Below, piece after piece: positions 1-13,882 of a stretch of 64,000 bases of DNA. The stretch is taken from NCBI GenBank assembly GCA_006538405.1, contig BJKQ01000007.1, positions 248,001-312,000 of the forward strand, written 5' to 3'. The stretch is from Hansfordia pulvinata. Taxonomy: Eukaryota > Ascomycota > Sordariomycetes > Xylariales. Every line of letters begins with the position of its first letter. The first letter of the stretch is position 1. The translations under genes and the position numbers were made by a program. The notes under the pieces are model-generated. The model ran no database searches and was not told the DNA's origin. It worked only from the letters and a program-made list of their open reading frames with translations.

Positions 1-2507
1 ATAGCGGTACCACGGAATATAGATGTTGACCGCAGACCGGGCCGCGATCGGGGCTGCCTGGCGATGCTCGGCGCTGGCGACCCACTTGCAGCGAGAAGCT
101 GTCCATCGCTCGCTACGTAACATGCGAGTAACGACCCAACGACAGGCGGCCACCCCTGGCGAACTGCGTTCGCCGCAAGCATTGGCTGTATCTGATGTGC
201 ACAGCCAGGCGACATACAGCGGCTGAGATGTAACTGTAGCGAGACGGCGAGCTTACCGCGTTGCTAGGGGCCCTGCGCCCTCGAGCCGGCTACATGATAG
301 ATTGGATGCGACATCTGCGGCAGCCTGGTCGAGCATTATCGCCACCAATCAGGCGCAGACGCCGAGTTGCAGCCGACTGGTTAGCCTCTTAATGGGCCTG
401 GCGGCGTTACTCGCTCCACGAAAATCTCCGTGCGAGACAGGCGCTGCCCCGTTGCTCCAGAAAAGATCCGAAAGGGGGTTGAGATACCCCCGGAGCTGCC
501 TCCTCAGTATGCCTGTCATTCGAATTAGTCTGCTCTACCCGGGCAGGGGCGCAGAAAACGGGGTGAGACGTCCAAGTTTGGCACTTCACGAGAACGGCCA
601 GCATGCCCATTCCATGGGCCTCGGAAGCCTGTGCATGCTGTCCTTTTCTTCCCTAGTGATGACGAAAGAGGAGACGTGCGAGGTGCAAGGTGTGTCGGCA
701 CGCGGGCTGCCCCTGGTGCCTGGGCCGATTCGGCCCTTTCCATCTCGTTCATGCGGGGGACGTGTTTCGGGGATCTCACGCTGAGAGCGGCCACCTGCTT
801 TCTGTCTCTCTCTCTCTCTCTGTGTGTGTGTGTATGTGTGTCTGCCTGTCGCTTGTTTTCCCAGGTGCTGCATCCTTCCACGCCCGGTCTGTCCCATTGG
901 CGAGCTCCACTGCCCCTGCCCCGCCTCAAGCCCGATGGCACCTAGATCGTGGTCTTCGAGATAGAGCAGAAAGTCGTCCAATGGAGGGGGTTGGCGGCCC
1001 TTCTAAATTTGGACCGCCCGTCTTGTGCTTACCAGCGCGTTCTTCCACCTCCTGCGAGAAGCGCGTTGCGCATCCGGCGAGTGAGGCAGAGCCGTGCGGC
1101 AGAGTCTAGTCCCGGTGCACAGTACGCAGTGATCGCAAAGAGGAGGGGGTGGAATTGAGAAGTTGTCTGGTAACCCCTTCACGATACGTGGGCTCGCTAT
1201 GGGAACCGGTGAGTCGGGCTGGCGAAGAGGGCGGGACGACGAGGATGACCTTGCTGACATTGATGACCGCGCAGCAGGGAGGTCCGAGCGACTGCATGCC
1301 GGCAGTGGTGTGTGTCATTGGGGCGATGGTATGGCCAGAGAAATCATGAGGAACAGGTGGTCGTCGCTGCGTCGCCTGCGGTAGGGGGTTCCGGTGCCGG
1401 ATTCGCGGGTTGATGACACGCTGGGCCTTGGAGAGAGAAAGATGCATGCTGTGAAGCTCGCTGGATGGCTGACTGCGGCGATGCTGACGAGATGCAGGTA
1501 CGACAAAGTGCCGGGCGTGGAAGAGCACATGCCAATGGGCCGGGGTGCGTGTGGCTTGCTGGGATGGAGAAGATGGAAGGCGGGGGACCAGGACGGGCGA
1601 CGACATGGGGGAGTGGACGGATGGAGAAAGGGCGTCTATCAATGGCAAGGTGGGTGACTTGGTTACTAAGGTACACACTGTATTTCCACACAGGGCAGAT
1701 AGGTAGGTAGGTACTGATTTAGGTAACTGAGCTGCCGACCTGAATTGTCCTGACCCGGACACAGTAGCCGGAGCTTGTGACGGCAAAGGTCCCGCCTGGG
1801 AGACGGTGCCTGGAAAGGAAGGGGAGGCTCGCGGTGTGACCGGACTACGGAGCATCCACTCATGAACCTTTCCAAGCGGAGACGGCGGGCGAGTACCCAC
1901 GAGAGTATCAGTTCGGCCAGTACACCAGACCCGTGGACACAAGCTGACCTGCATCTCCGGCAGGGCCTGCGTCGAATTGGATGACCTCAGCATTGTCAAC
2001 AGATGCAGGTGAGATCCAGGCTTCCGACCTCAATGCCGGGTGCACGAACGCCATGGGAAATGCGCGCGTCTTTGCTTCAAGGCAATGCCGGTCATGGCAG
2101 AAGATGCCCCCCTTCCGACACGTGCAGTCCATACGTGGCTTACGGGACTGTGCAGCTTCCAAGGTAGGTACCTAGCTCTGAGGTCGTACCTTGGCGGGCG
2201 GACCCGGTCCCGCGCGGGTGCCCCGGGACGAATATGCAAGTGGTGAACTCCATCTCCGTCTCCATCTCCGTTTCCGTCTCCGCCGTCACGACCGTGGTAC
2301 GTACATGTAGGTAGGCAGGTGCGGTCTCCGCCCCTCCGCCGAATCGGCTGCTTAGCCCTAGGTATCCTGTGATGATGTCCCATGTTGAATTCACAATATG
2401 CAACAAGCGAACGGACAGGTAGAAAATCTACCTGGTGTCTCTCCGCAGCGCACAAGGCATCTTGCGTGAGGGCGGCAAACTGCACAAGACGAGCGAGACA
2501 GGGCGGC

Positions 2508-2532
2508 AAAAAAAAAAAAAAAAAAAAAAAAA
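2508..2532. repeat. Poly-A run, 25 bases
   Basis: An uninterrupted run of A in otherwise GC-rich DNA. It could be a length-variable homopolymer or the trace of a retroposed poly-A tail, but no element is visible beside it. Confidence 0.9.
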
Positions 2533-3935
2533 GGGACGCGGGTAATATTACCGGCCTCGTGTTGAGAGAGGACCGCAGCCCGCCACGCAACCCCCTCCCC
2601 TCAGCTGGCGGCAGGATGCTCTCCCCAGAGCCAGGGAACGAGCGGCACTGCGGACGCATGACGGTGGCGATTGGACCGCGTCACAGAGGGCGGTGGCGCC
2701 ATGCACGCAACCGTCTCTGTCCCTGCGAGGTACAAGATCAGATTAGATCAGGAAAAGTCAGCTTTGCATTGCGAGCCCTCTTGGGCTCACCGTCTTACTG
2801 TTCGGGTGACAGAGGCGATGCGCCACCGGACGGCGGGAGAAGGCCAGGAATGCACGCAAATGTGATGTGATGCTGTGAATGGTGGTGGTGGTGGTGGGCC
2901 ATCTCCTCACGTACGAGTACTATCCAAAGCGGAAACCGAAAGAGCCCCGGCTCCGTTGTCATCAATAAGTGCGCAGCCCATTCCATCCGCGGTTCAGAGC
3001 CAACCTTACGCGTACTCGCAGTGTAAGAGGACAAAGCCAGATGTGCGTGCAAGCGCGCATCCTGCACTCATGACGGGCCGCAATGCGCACCCCCTCCCCC
3101 TTGGGTAGGTGGTTAGGTATTGAACCTACATAACCTAACAGCCGTGTCCAGCCTCGTCACGGTTCAGAAAGCCGTCTGCACGCCAAAGTCCCTCGCATAT
3201 TGCCCGGCTCGACCGCCCACACCGCATCGCGAGGCTCTGGAAGAGCGGGAAGGGCGGCAGAAAAAAAGGCAGAGAGCCGCCAAGTCAAAGGCAAAGGCTC
3301 GTCTCATCCTGAACCGCTCTGCTTACGAGTCTCTCGGCGCAAGAGGGGAAGCGAGGAAGAGACGCCGAGTGGAAGAGAGGGAGAAGCAAGGATGCATGCT
3401 GCGTCACGACGAGCGCCGACGCCTGCGCGTACTATCCGTCGACGCGGGTGACGGGGGGAAAGGCCCGGATGCCCCCCTCCCCTCAACAGACTTACTCGTT
3501 AGCTACATACCAGACAAGTCGCCAGCTTGACTTGACGTTGTTCTTCCTCCCCGACCTGATCTGGAAAGAGGCCAATCCAAAAGTAGTGGCTGCTGAGGAA
3601 CTGAATAGATGACGAGCCAGAAGCAGGCAAAGGGGAACAGCCTTGCATGAGGCTCTTTTGGCCACTTTACCATGCCCCGTTGCGCCAGAAAACACGATCG
3701 TGTCTGTGCTGCGCTCTGCAGCTTGCAGATTGCCCATGCGTGTGATGGGAATGCGCACCGTGGAGCGGGGGAGGGCCTATGGGGAAGTACGAGGACACCG
3801 ACTATCGCACGAGATACCCGCCTCCTCGGGAACGCCCAGGCATCGTCCTTGCATCCCTTCCCTGGCTTTGTCGCTCTCTCACGGCTTAGCAACCGCAACC
3901 GGGCGCAGTTCTAAGGCCACAAGTCAACATGGGAT

Positions 3936-3956
3936 GGGGGGGGGGGGGGGGGGGGG
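3936..3956. repeat. Poly-G run, 21 bases
   Basis: An uninterrupted G homopolymer, one of three long G runs in the first 16 kb. The exact length is likely to be unreliable in sequencing. Confidence 0.9.
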
Positions 3957-4965
3957 CAAACACTACCTTACCAAGCGGTCATGGACTCCCCTTTTCCCCT
4001 CTCCCCATGTCGCCTTTGCCGCAGCGGAGTAGAATCCCTGACACTGTAGTGAGGCTGGTAGGCAAGAGAGTACCGTTCATCCCACTTCTCTCTCATCGCG
4101 GAGTGACAACATTCTCCGCAGTCCAACCCTCTTTCTCGTAGCTGTGTCGAATGTTACCAAGGGGCAGGGTACTTCTCTAGCCATTGGCCGCTCCGTGGAC
4201 TTATCATGCAGCAGTGTCCCCACAGGATCATCCCACACATCCATCTGCTAAGCCGTGTTTCCCTTCGAGTTGAGCGTAGCGGATAGATCGATCTGCAACC
4301 CCCCAGAGGCTGAGGAGGGTTGCCCCTACTCAGTGTGCAGTCATGCAAGGACTCTCGCTGCTAGCTAAAGGGACCGAACCCTGCCGTGCTGCCCGCCATC
4401 TTGCTTCCAATCGTACAGGCACCTAAGCAAGCCTAGAGTCACCATGGCTGTATTCTACCCCGAAAGTTTATGGGCAATGACATGCTCATATTATGTGTGC
4501 AGTTATGCTAACTATGTACCACCTCGCAACATCTATGTACAGCGTATGAAGTGCAAGGAAATGCCAGCCCCCGGAATCCGAACCTTCATCCATGCCCACC
4601 GAAGCATACCCAAGAGAAAAAGTAGCAGAAGAGAAAATGGAACCCGTTTCCGCCGTAGAAGCATGACCGCGCATGAGAGATGTTTGCGACAAAAAGAGCA
4701 AAGAAATAGCCAAGCTCAAGCCCATATGTACTCAGGTGGTGTGAAAAGGTATTTGTACACGAGTGTAAGAAGTAAGGGGATAGACAAATCGAGAGTAGAC
4801 GATGACGAGAACGGGCCGAAAATAGGAAACCAAACCAAGTCTTCCCAACTCCAAATCCACAAATTTTGGGTATCGATGAGCAACTGAGGCTGGACAAGGG
4901 ACATCGTATGTACTGGGGAAAAGCCGCATATGTACGGGCGAACTTGACATGATGGTGATGGGTGC

Positions 4966-7585
4966 TTAGAACATGATCCACTCAACGTCAACGCCGGGGC
5001 CGCCAATCCATCGGGTCCAGCTGAATGGACCCTTGCGAGGAATGGTCTTGTTGCTGTTGTCTGGCAAGTGTGGCGCCTCGCTGGACCAAATGCACTCGAG
5101 GATCTCCACTGCCGAGTGGTTGTTCATGTACCCACTGCGGGCCATGATATCGCGGCACTTGGTGCGCACGCTGTTCTGTTGCAGTTCGTTCACGCACTCA
5201 CTGCCTGCCACAAATAGAGGCCACAAGAGAAACTTCTCGGCACTGCTGCCCGATTCCAGGGAGGTGGCATGGTAAACGACTTGACTAACGAGATTGCGAA
5301 AGGTGTTGTGCGTAGCGGGCATGGTGGGAGACGCAAGCCGTTCCATGTAGAGGATCGCGGCATAGCGGAAAGCCTCAGACAAAGCACCGAGATCCCGAAT
5401 CTGGTTCGCGCTTGGCGACCCTGGCAGAGTTGCAATCAAGCGCTGGGCGTCGAATTGCCAATCTTGCAAGGCCACGCGGGCCTCCTTCCACTCCCGCCAA
5501 AAGTTGGAGCGGTGGTCATCATAGCTGGGCGAGGAGCAAAGCCCCGAAGTGAGAAGCTGATCTGCGTCGAGCTGGGACCTGAAGCCATTGCCATCGAAAC
5601 GCTGGGCAACAATCCCGAAAAAGTCATTGGTTGCAGAGGCAGGCTGTTGGAAAGACTGGCCAAGTGACGTGCCAAGGGGCGAGGTAGGCGAGGCGTTACC
5701 GGCGCGGACGCTGGGAGAAGTGGGCACGCTTGTGACTGGGCGGTGTTGAGAAAGCAGGTTGAGACGACCAAGTTTGCTGACGGTCTTGAAAAGCTCACGG
5801 TCACAACCAATCCAGTTCTCGACTCCCGGTGGCAGGAAAGGAGTTTCCGATGGAAGGCCGTAAGGGTCCGAGTTGAGTTGAGCCTCGCGATCATTGATGC
5901 TGGCTGAGATGGAGTCGAAGTAGGTGAAGATGGCCTCCATCCAGGAGGATTCACGGGAGGCCTGGAAGGAGGTAGAGCCACGCATGCTCAAGATCTTCTT
6001 GACGCCGGCGAACTGGGTGTGAAATTTGGCGATGCCGGATTCGATCATTCTGTAGTGGCACAGGAGGAGAATAGTGGCGAGAACCGAGTCGTGACAGGCG
6101 GTCGAAGCGTCATTCAGCTGCTGGTTGAGGAGGTTGACGGCCAGATTGCGATGTTGATACTCCTCTGACAAGGACGGGTCGTTGGGGGAGGGCTCCGGGA
6201 TGCGCCCGGGGTTACCAGTGTCGACCAACGGGGATTCCCTGGAGGGTTGACCGAGACTTAGTCTTCTCTTCATCCTGAGGTTACAAGCGGACACGGCACA
6301 GATGGCATGCTGCAGGCTCCGGCTACTGGACGCCAGCCGGAGGATATGACCACGGAAGGGGTTGTCCGGGCCGTCGATGAGAACCATGGATGGGCACATG
6401 AATTTCTCGTAGTAGTCCATGAAGTATGGGATCTTGGCAATAAGGTCTGGGCTAACCTGGAGGGAGTGGCTCTCGTATTGGAGTCCTGGGTGAACCGAGG
6501 TGGGCGAGGGCATCTGGTGAGCGTCGTCGGCTTTAGAAGCCGACGGACCCCAGAAAGAACTTGCTGTCGAATGGGGGCTCGTGCTGTACGAGTCGAGCTC
6601 CGGAACGCCTAAGGCCACCTGTGAGTATCTTTGCAGGTAAATGCAGCCAGGCATCATTCTTACTCAGATTGTCGTTGTCTGCCACAAAACGGTGGCTCAT
6701 GGCGGGCTCAAAGTGATCGTGGTGCGAACTCAGACTAGAGCTGGCCTCGGACGGGGCGTAGACAAGTCCCGGGCACGAAGTCGGCGCCCGCTGATCGATG
6801 AGGATGGCCGATGCCGGGCTCTGGGAGACGGGCGAGGTGTTGCTCGCGTAGCCGTCGTACATCATGCTGGGGCTGTGAGAGAACGGGTACTCGTCCCTCT
6901 GATAGGTATGGGCCATGGGGGAGATGGAGTAGTCAACGTCGTTGAGCGAAGATTCCACCGACGAGGACAGGGAAGACATGGGCTCGCCCATAAGAGGGAA
7001 ATGGGCCATGGACGTGTTGATCTTGTGGAACTTGGCCGGCTGATGCGTCAGGCCACTGGCGTAGGAGGGGATGCTGCCCCAGGGTGCGTGCGTCGAAACG
7101 GCGGTCATGGGCGGGGTGGCCTCTGGCTGGGAGTAGCGGGGGAAATCGTTGAAAGACGCAAAAGGCGTTGTGGGCACGGAAGCAGAGAGAGGCTCAACTT
7201 TGACGTCGCCGTCGCTGCGATGGCTCTTGGGTGACGCGGCGTCCTGGTCGCTCCAACGGCTCGTGGCGTTCGAGTTGGCTCGCGACCTCGATGCGGCTTT
7301 CTTGTTTACGGGGGCGACGGGGGGAGCTTTGGCGATAGGCAGAGAGAGGCCTCTGAGCTTTCCGCGGCTCGCCACACCCACACCCCACGTCAGTTGAGTC
7401 TTGTAGCCGGAGCACTCGTTCCCCATTTCCTGGCATTGAGAGCAGTATGGCCTCTTGCGATCACACTTGGTGCCGTTCTTGACGCAGGCGAAACAGTCAT
7501 CGGCGGCGCCGCCAGCGGGAGCCCTTCTTCTACGCTTGCGCGCGGCCTGCACATCCTTGTTGTGCTGGGGATGCGGGACAGTCAT
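4966..7585 (-). CDS. Zn2Cys6 transcription factor with Fungal_trans_2-type domain
   Basis: A nuclear DNA-binding regulator of 854 residues in two exons, 7585-6664 and 6608-4966. The 55 bp intron 6609-6663 has donor GTAAGA, a CTCAC branch site and acceptor TTAG, and splicing restores one frame. The binuclear zinc cluster has cysteines at residues 31, 34, 41, 48, 51 and 58 with spacing 2-6-6-2-6, right after a run of Arg/Lys. It is followed by the motif LTWGVGVASRGKLRG. A long Ser/Pro-rich linker leads to an alpha-helical C-terminal half of the Fungal_trans_2 kind, ending in VDVEWIMF. The start was placed at 7585 because it has A at -3 and sits just before the basic region. An in-frame upstream methionine at 7687 would add 34 poorly structured residues. 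From memory the family resembles regulators annotated as Acr-2-like in other fungi, but I am not sure of that. Its targets are unknown. It stands alone beside a 20 kb gene desert. Confidence 0.9.
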
Positions 7586-10363
7586 GATGGCGGCGGCAAC
7601 GGTGGAGAAGGCGACGGTGGTGGTGAGGAGTTGTTGAATAGTGTCGAGCAGTGGTGAGTTCCAAGCTAGGGCAGAGCCGGCAGCCAAGCAGCAGGTGGAC
7701 GGGATAATATATAGGAGAAATGAAGGTCAAGTCGAGTCAAAGGCTGGCTTTGAACGAGCAGAGGCAAAGACGGCTGGCGCTGGTATATAATATGGAAGGT
7801 TGAAAGGAAGGGAAAGGGAGCAGACTGGGAGGCGTTGCCTTGGCTGGGAGGCGTTGCCGTGTCTGGTAGGATGGCATGGAATGTCGACAAGACAGCAGAG
7901 AGAGGGTGGCGAGAAAACGAATGGAAGCCGGTTGTTGATATATCCAAAGCCAGGGGCCGGTGCACTGCCAATGGTCCAAGAAGAATAGCCGACAAAGGCG
8001 TGTAACATGGCTTTGGGCAAGCGGCTCCCCACTCTGGCAGAACAGTTGCAGCCCACCCTCAGTCAGGGCCGGACCCGGTCAGGCCAGGTCCCAGGCAGAG
8101 CGGACGACGGTACCAGAGAGATACATTGAAGACCCTGGCAGCTCGGGCTGCCTGAGGTACCGCAGAAGAGGCTTGCAGGGAGGCGAGCCAGAGAGAGGGC
8201 CTGCCCTCGAGCGGCAGGGGGGGGGGCAAGCAAGGCATCGAAGCCAGAGAAGCATGGGTCACGAAGACGAACAGAAGAGGTGGGGTGGAGAGAGAGAGAG
8301 AGAGAGGGGCGACATCAGTGAGTAGGGTGTCGGGAACACAGCGCAAGAAGCAGCACAAGCAGCACTCGACAATGGAGAATAGGACAGGCACAAGGTGAGA
8401 TAGTGCCGGTTCGGTACGGTAGAGAGGGTGAGGCCGAGCTCGCGTGGGTGGGGGGCGGAACGTTGTGTCTGTCTGGTGCGTGTGAGGTCGAGCAGAACTG
8501 AGAGAGAGGGTGGAGCCATGCTCGCAGATCATCGGCGGATGGCAGTATAACCCCCGTAGCCAGAATCAGTTAGGGAGGGGGTGCAGTGGAGGGTGCTGCT
8601 CGAGACACGCCCCCCGGCCCTAGCGAATGTACGGATACGCAGTGGTAGGTACGGTACTTGCAGATGTCCAGTGTAGGTCGGGTGCCCATCGACAGCGAAA
8701 GAGGTACGGAGAGACCTGCGGAGGGACCAGGGGCCTACCCTCCGGGGGGCGCCTTCCCCTGCTGTTGTTGCTGTTGCCGCTGCATAAACGGGGAACTCTG
8801 GACGGGCCCTCCATGGGACGGACCTACTGGCACCTTGAGACCTTGGGCGGACAGGGATACTAAGGTAGCGGAGTGCGAGCACTCGCCTCTGGCTGGCTGG
8901 CCGTCTTATTACGGGTCGGATGCCGTACACTGGACGTCCACAGGCTGGTTCTGGGTGCGGCCGGTAGTAAGTGCACATTCGGTTCGGCGCCGTGGCCCGT
9001 GTACAACTCGGGCCTGTATGATTGGTGCATCTGCGTGTCTTCCGAACAATGAGGTGCATTTCGTGGTAGATTCTAGGTACCTTACTTTAGGTGCACTCAG
9101 TGTCCGCCCCGTGGGCATGGCATGTATGCGCACAGCTGGATACGGCGAGACGGGACGGAGCCCTGCCTGCAGACGTGATCCGACATCGAGGACAACGGGA
9201 CTGGACCGGGAAGACCACCGTAGACGGAACGGAGGGAGTCCGTCACGTGCAGGTCACACGGCCTGGCATACTTACCTTACTCGGAGGTAAGAGTACCTGC
9301 CGCCTCTGCTATCAGACGGAAAGTCACCTGCAGACACCAGAATGGGGCTGGAGCTGGAGGTTGCCGGCATTGGATGGAAGGCAAGGTACATGCCATTGGC
9401 CGTGAGAGCAGTACATGCAATCACTCATCCGGTCCGCATGTGATGCATGTACCTCCGGCAGCACCTTCGCAACTGGTAACAGCGCGCGTTCTTGCCTGCT
9501 GCAACCCGGCTCACACCAAGGGCACGCGGCAGCTCCGGTGGTGCGGGCGGGTTCCAATGCACACTTCACGGGCTCCATCCACACATGTACGAGTGCTGGG
9601 CTGATGGAACTAGCCGGAGTGGAGCTCTTACCTGCCCGCCATGCCCTGAAAAACTGCCCCGAGTTGTAGCGCCCACAGCGCCTACTGCCCCTGTGGCGGC
9701 CGCCGCTTAGTGCCCTTTCGCACCCTCCGTATCCGTCCTTATCCCGCCCGGCAGCTAAGTAATACCGCCTAGCGCCCTAGTCCGCTTTGCGCAGCTCCAA
9801 GCTCGCCACCTCTGCCGGCCCAGTCGTCTTGCCATCCGATGCCTACATCCCACACCACCCGGTGCCCCATGCCGCCCACCAGCCATGTGCCTGTTCGTTC
9901 GGTTCGTCGCCGCCGACGTCGCCTCTCGTCTCGTCTTACACATCTCCCGCACGGCACTTGCGAGCCCGACCACGCGTGACACCGCAACGGTGCGGACAGA
10001 GAGCCTCCCCCCTCTCCTTCTGCCGCCCACCGGTCGTCGGGTCTGCCAGCATGGTTACTGTGCTGCACTGCCGACAGCAGCAATGTGCAAGTAAGCGCCC
10101 GAGCAAGCCACGACAGCTTCGTCCCATACCTACCTCCCTGGCACGCACGAGCGATCGAGTCGGCCCATCGCGATCGAGGACGCTCAAGCCCGGGTCTTGA
10201 GCGCAGATTCATTCATTCCCCTGATCCCAGCCGGAAAAAGGGGAAGGGGTAAGAAAAGGTCCCAAAAAGAAACCGAGGCATCGCCAGCATCGCCGCCTGG
10301 GCCGACCTTGTCCTCGCGCGCCGGCGGAGCAAATGCCGTGCAGAAAACATAAGAATAGCACCA

Positions 10364-10380
10364 GGGGGGGGGGGGGGGGG
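10364..10380. repeat. Poly-G run, 17 bases
   Basis: An uninterrupted G homopolymer inside the gene desert. Confidence 0.9.
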
Positions 10381-12208
10381 CACGGGCAGGCAAATACCGT
10401 TGTCAAAAAAGCAAAAAGGCCCTTAGAGGGATTCCCCATCACCCATCCATCGGCCCCCCGACCGTTACCTGACCCCGAAGGCAGCAGCGGAGCCGGCACA
10501 CGAGTACTCGCATGCCCACTCAAGACCTGCACCTTGCAAGCCATGGATGGGGACTGACGTGGGAGGCCCGTTCTTTGACAGGATCGCGCACCCGCCTGTC
10601 AGGTCCTGGCCAGGTTCCGATTTGCCTTGGACCCCCAAGGCCAGGGTCGTGACACGGCCGTTGTGTCTGTGTGTCTGTGTGGCTACGCCGTATAGATTGA
10701 CCGCTCGGCTGTGGCTGCTCTGGCTGTGCCCGTCGCTCGCTCTGATTCGGCCGACGGCAAAGGGGGATGGGCGCCGGGCCACGCGCAAATCGCAGTCCCT
10801 CGTCACGCGCTTGGCCCTGGCACCTTGTCGCCCATCACCGCTGCCCCTCGCCCCAGTCTTGTCTTAGCCCAGTCCCTGTCTCTGGTGTCCCTTGTCTCGC
10901 TCTGTGGCCAGCTGCACGGCGCACGTTGCCCACGCTCGCATCTCGTGGCCCGCCCCGTGGGCGCGCGTGGAGCCAGCGCCGGTAGGTACATGGCAGACCA
11001 AGATCACTCCACGAGAGGAGTGGGGCGCGCCAGCGTCGCAATCTGGAACTCGTGCCGAGCAAACTGTCGCAGTAGAAGAAAGGGTGTCGGCCTGTCATGA
11101 GTCGCGATGGGAGGCCATGACGGTGAAGAGGGGGATGGCTTGTTTCTCGCAACCGACTGGCTCTTCTTCAGTGTGCACAGGCGTCCGTTTGCTTTGGCTG
11201 AAAACCCGGCCACACTGCTGGCCGGGATCCTACTCCGCGCCAAACACCCAATGCGCCTTTCACAGGCATCCATGGCAGCCAGACACTGCTGTAAGGAGGC
11301 CAACAAGCAGGTCGGGTCCTCGTCAAGACGCCCCATCCCCCTTGTTCAACCCGGAGCCGATCTGCCAGGTCTCGCTCTCCCGGTCTGTGCCTGGCCGTTG
11401 TGCAGCGGTCCGGCCGGCCTCTCTGCCCTCGGTCACCAATCCATCCATTCACCCATCGATGACCTGTCTCTTGTTGTTGGCTGACCTGATCCCTCCCCGG
11501 ACGAGGTCGCTCTGTCATCTCGCCTTGCCCTCCTTGCCCTCCCTTTAAAGCGGCGAACGGCAGCCTGCCCGTACCGGCGCCAGAGTGACCATTCCGTCAC
11601 TGGGCGCGGCATGTGGCAATGGCGCGGCAAAGCATGGGGAGCCGAATGCCCGTGATCTCGGCCTCACTCGACGGCGCTTCTTCCTCGCCTCCCCCATGCC
11701 CTGGCTGTCCGCGCGCGCTCCGCCCGATGACATCGCCAGCCAGCCGGCATGTGGCAGTCTTCTGTCTGCGACGCAAATCATCGGCGCCGCTCGCTGCCCA
11801 AGGAGGAATGTGCTTTGTCATTGCCCCGTCTCCATAGTCCCCGGAGGCGTGCAGAGCATGCAACGTCCTGTGGGCTTTACGGGACCTGTAATCTATCAAG
11901 CGTGACGGAGGCCAAGAAAGAGGTTCTTGATGCTGCTCTGCGGTCCCCTTTCCTTGCTGCTGGAGCCCCCGTCGACCCGGCTGCCTGCGGAGCGTGCCAT
12001 AATGCGAGCTTGCATGGGCCCCATCGACTTTGGGGCTCCCTCTTTTTTTACCCCCCCGACCCTCCGAACCCCCGGAGAAACCGGTGAAGCGGCCTTGAGA
12101 GCGTGTGAACAACGCCAGCGCAATAATAGATCCCCCCTCTCTCTCCCAGTCCCGCTTCGCTCGCGTGCGCCGCGCCGGTGGCATGATGAGACGACAGCAC
12201 GGACAGCA

Positions 12209-12214
12209 TATAAG
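12209..12214 (+). promoter_or_regulatory. TATA-like box with downstream CT-rich tract
   Basis: TATAAG lies 20 to 60 bases upstream of a pyrimidine-rich stretch (12239-12280), the usual look of a fungal core promoter. No credible coding region follows, so this would at best drive a noncoding transcript. It may be chance. Confidence 0.25.
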
Positions 12215-13811
12215 AGGAGAAAAACCGAGAGAGGGCGATCTCCCTCTTCCTCTGGTCTTCAGCTCCGGTCCAAGCTTTTCCGATACAAAGAGGCTATCAC
12301 TTAGCGTCTTCCGGCGGTCTGGGCCAGGTGGTGGCCCCTCCACCTCCCCGCTCGCCTCGCTTCGGGGGGACTCGGCCGACTGATCGCCTCAGCTCTTCGG
12401 ACCACTGTTCCCACCCCCTGTTGGGTCCAAAGACCCTGGAACCTTGCTGAATTCACCTGTACTCTACTCGTACATTTTTCTCTTGTCTCTTTCCCAGGAC
12501 CATCCTCGCCCGTCGGGTTTCTTTGCCTCTCTCAACCTCTAGGGAGGAGGGAGGAGGAGAAGTAGAAATCCGTTTACTCGCGGGGAAAAAAAAAGGGTGC
12601 CGATAGTACCTGGTAAGGTTCATGAATGACAACATGTCATTTTTCGATAAGAAAGGAGGGGGAAGGGGAGGAAAAGGGGTGAGGATTCCTCAACGGGGCC
12701 GTCATGTCGTTGCGAAACATAGCTACGGAGTAAGGCATCATGGGCTCCTCGTTATAGACAGCACAAAGCAGATTATTCGCCAGGCGGCCGGGATTAGGCG
12801 ACTGCTGGACTATGGGACAGCAGCCAAAGTGATCGATCAGCAAAGATGGGGCCTCGGCCCCCACTGGCCTTTAAAAGGAGTACTCGTAAACTATTTTGCT
12901 GGCTGGCTGGCCAGCCGGCCGGCGGCGGTCCCTAGCAGTTCTCCCCAGGGTCGCGTAACGAGTTCTTGGGTGTTTCTCCTGCCGGAGCGCGTACCGGGGT
13001 GGAGAGGAGGGGAGGGGTGGCTGAAGACGCGTTGCGTGTAAGTGAGGCCCCGGCGGGCTCAGAGATGGGCAGATGTACGAGGAAATTGGCTGGTTTATTC
13101 TTGACATGTGAAACAGCGCGCCGTCGCTGCGTCGACCAGGCGAGCAAAAGTGAGTGGCTCCAGAGAGATGGGGCGGCCCACGGGCTCGGTAGAAGCTGAA
13201 AACCAACAATGCTCCGGCGCCAACTCCTTTTTTCTCTGCCCCAAGACGCGAACAAGGGAAAGAGAGAAAGAAAAGAAAAGAAAAAACAAGAAAAGAAAAA
13301 AAAAACAAGGAAGCGGAAACCAAGACCGGTTGTTTGAAGTAATATTGCGCCTTTGCGACAACTGACCTCTCACATGGCGCCGAGTTGGGGGCTGGGTGCT
13401 GGTTGGCTGGCTGGCGTTGGCAGGAAACGGGCCCAAAGCCACTGGCAATGCAGCCCTCTTCTCTGGCATTGCTCGTGCCAACTTACGGGTAGTGGCCCAG
13501 CACACACGCGTCCGGAGGAAGACCTGTGGAAGAGGAGGCCCGGCACTCGGGCGCGCCCAAGGCCGTGCCAATTGGCTAGTCGCGGCTCAAGTGACGGACG
13601 GCAACCCTGTCGATCCCAAGCCAGTGAGCTTTGGGCGCTGAGCCACTCGCGCGCCACACCCTGGGAGCCCCCCGGCCCTCCAAGATCGCGACGAACCAGA
13701 CTCTCGAGTGGGAGGGGTGGAGAGAAGGGCGCCTCGCCTCCTAACAGGGTGCAAGGCAAACGTCCAGACTCTGTCGGGCGGCGAATATCATCACGCAGCG
13801 CTCTCGCCCCC

Positions 13812-13882
13812 CCTCTCCTCTCCTCTCCTCTCCTCTCCTCTCCTCTCCTCTCCTCTCCTCTCCTCTCCTCTCCTCTCCTCTC
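13812..13882. repeat. TCCTC pentanucleotide microsatellite
   Basis: About fourteen nearly perfect TCCTC units in tandem, purine-only on the other strand. It lies in noncoding DNA. Overlapping open frames reading LLSSP or GEERR repeats are artefacts of it. Confidence 0.9.

Larger units (their letters stand above)
1..4965. other. Intergenic region, left edge
   Basis: No convincing gene is visible. The open frames on both strands are rich in Arg, Pro and Ser, lack family motifs and overlap one another, as expected in GC-rich noncoding DNA. It holds a CT/GT dinucleotide tract near 803-838, a 25-base A run at 2508-2532, a GGT repeat near 2880-2897 and a 21-base G run at 3936-3956. Copies of short palindromic motifs also occur, for example GTACGAGTAC at 2911-2920 and an AGGTAGGTACCTAG segment at 2162-2175. 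A gene continuing from the left of the window cannot be excluded in the first few hundred bases. Confidence 0.6.

Noticed and set aside
12622..13041. 139-codon frame downstream of the TATA-like box at 12209
   Set aside because: More than 400 bases from the box, low complexity at both ends and no recognisable domain.
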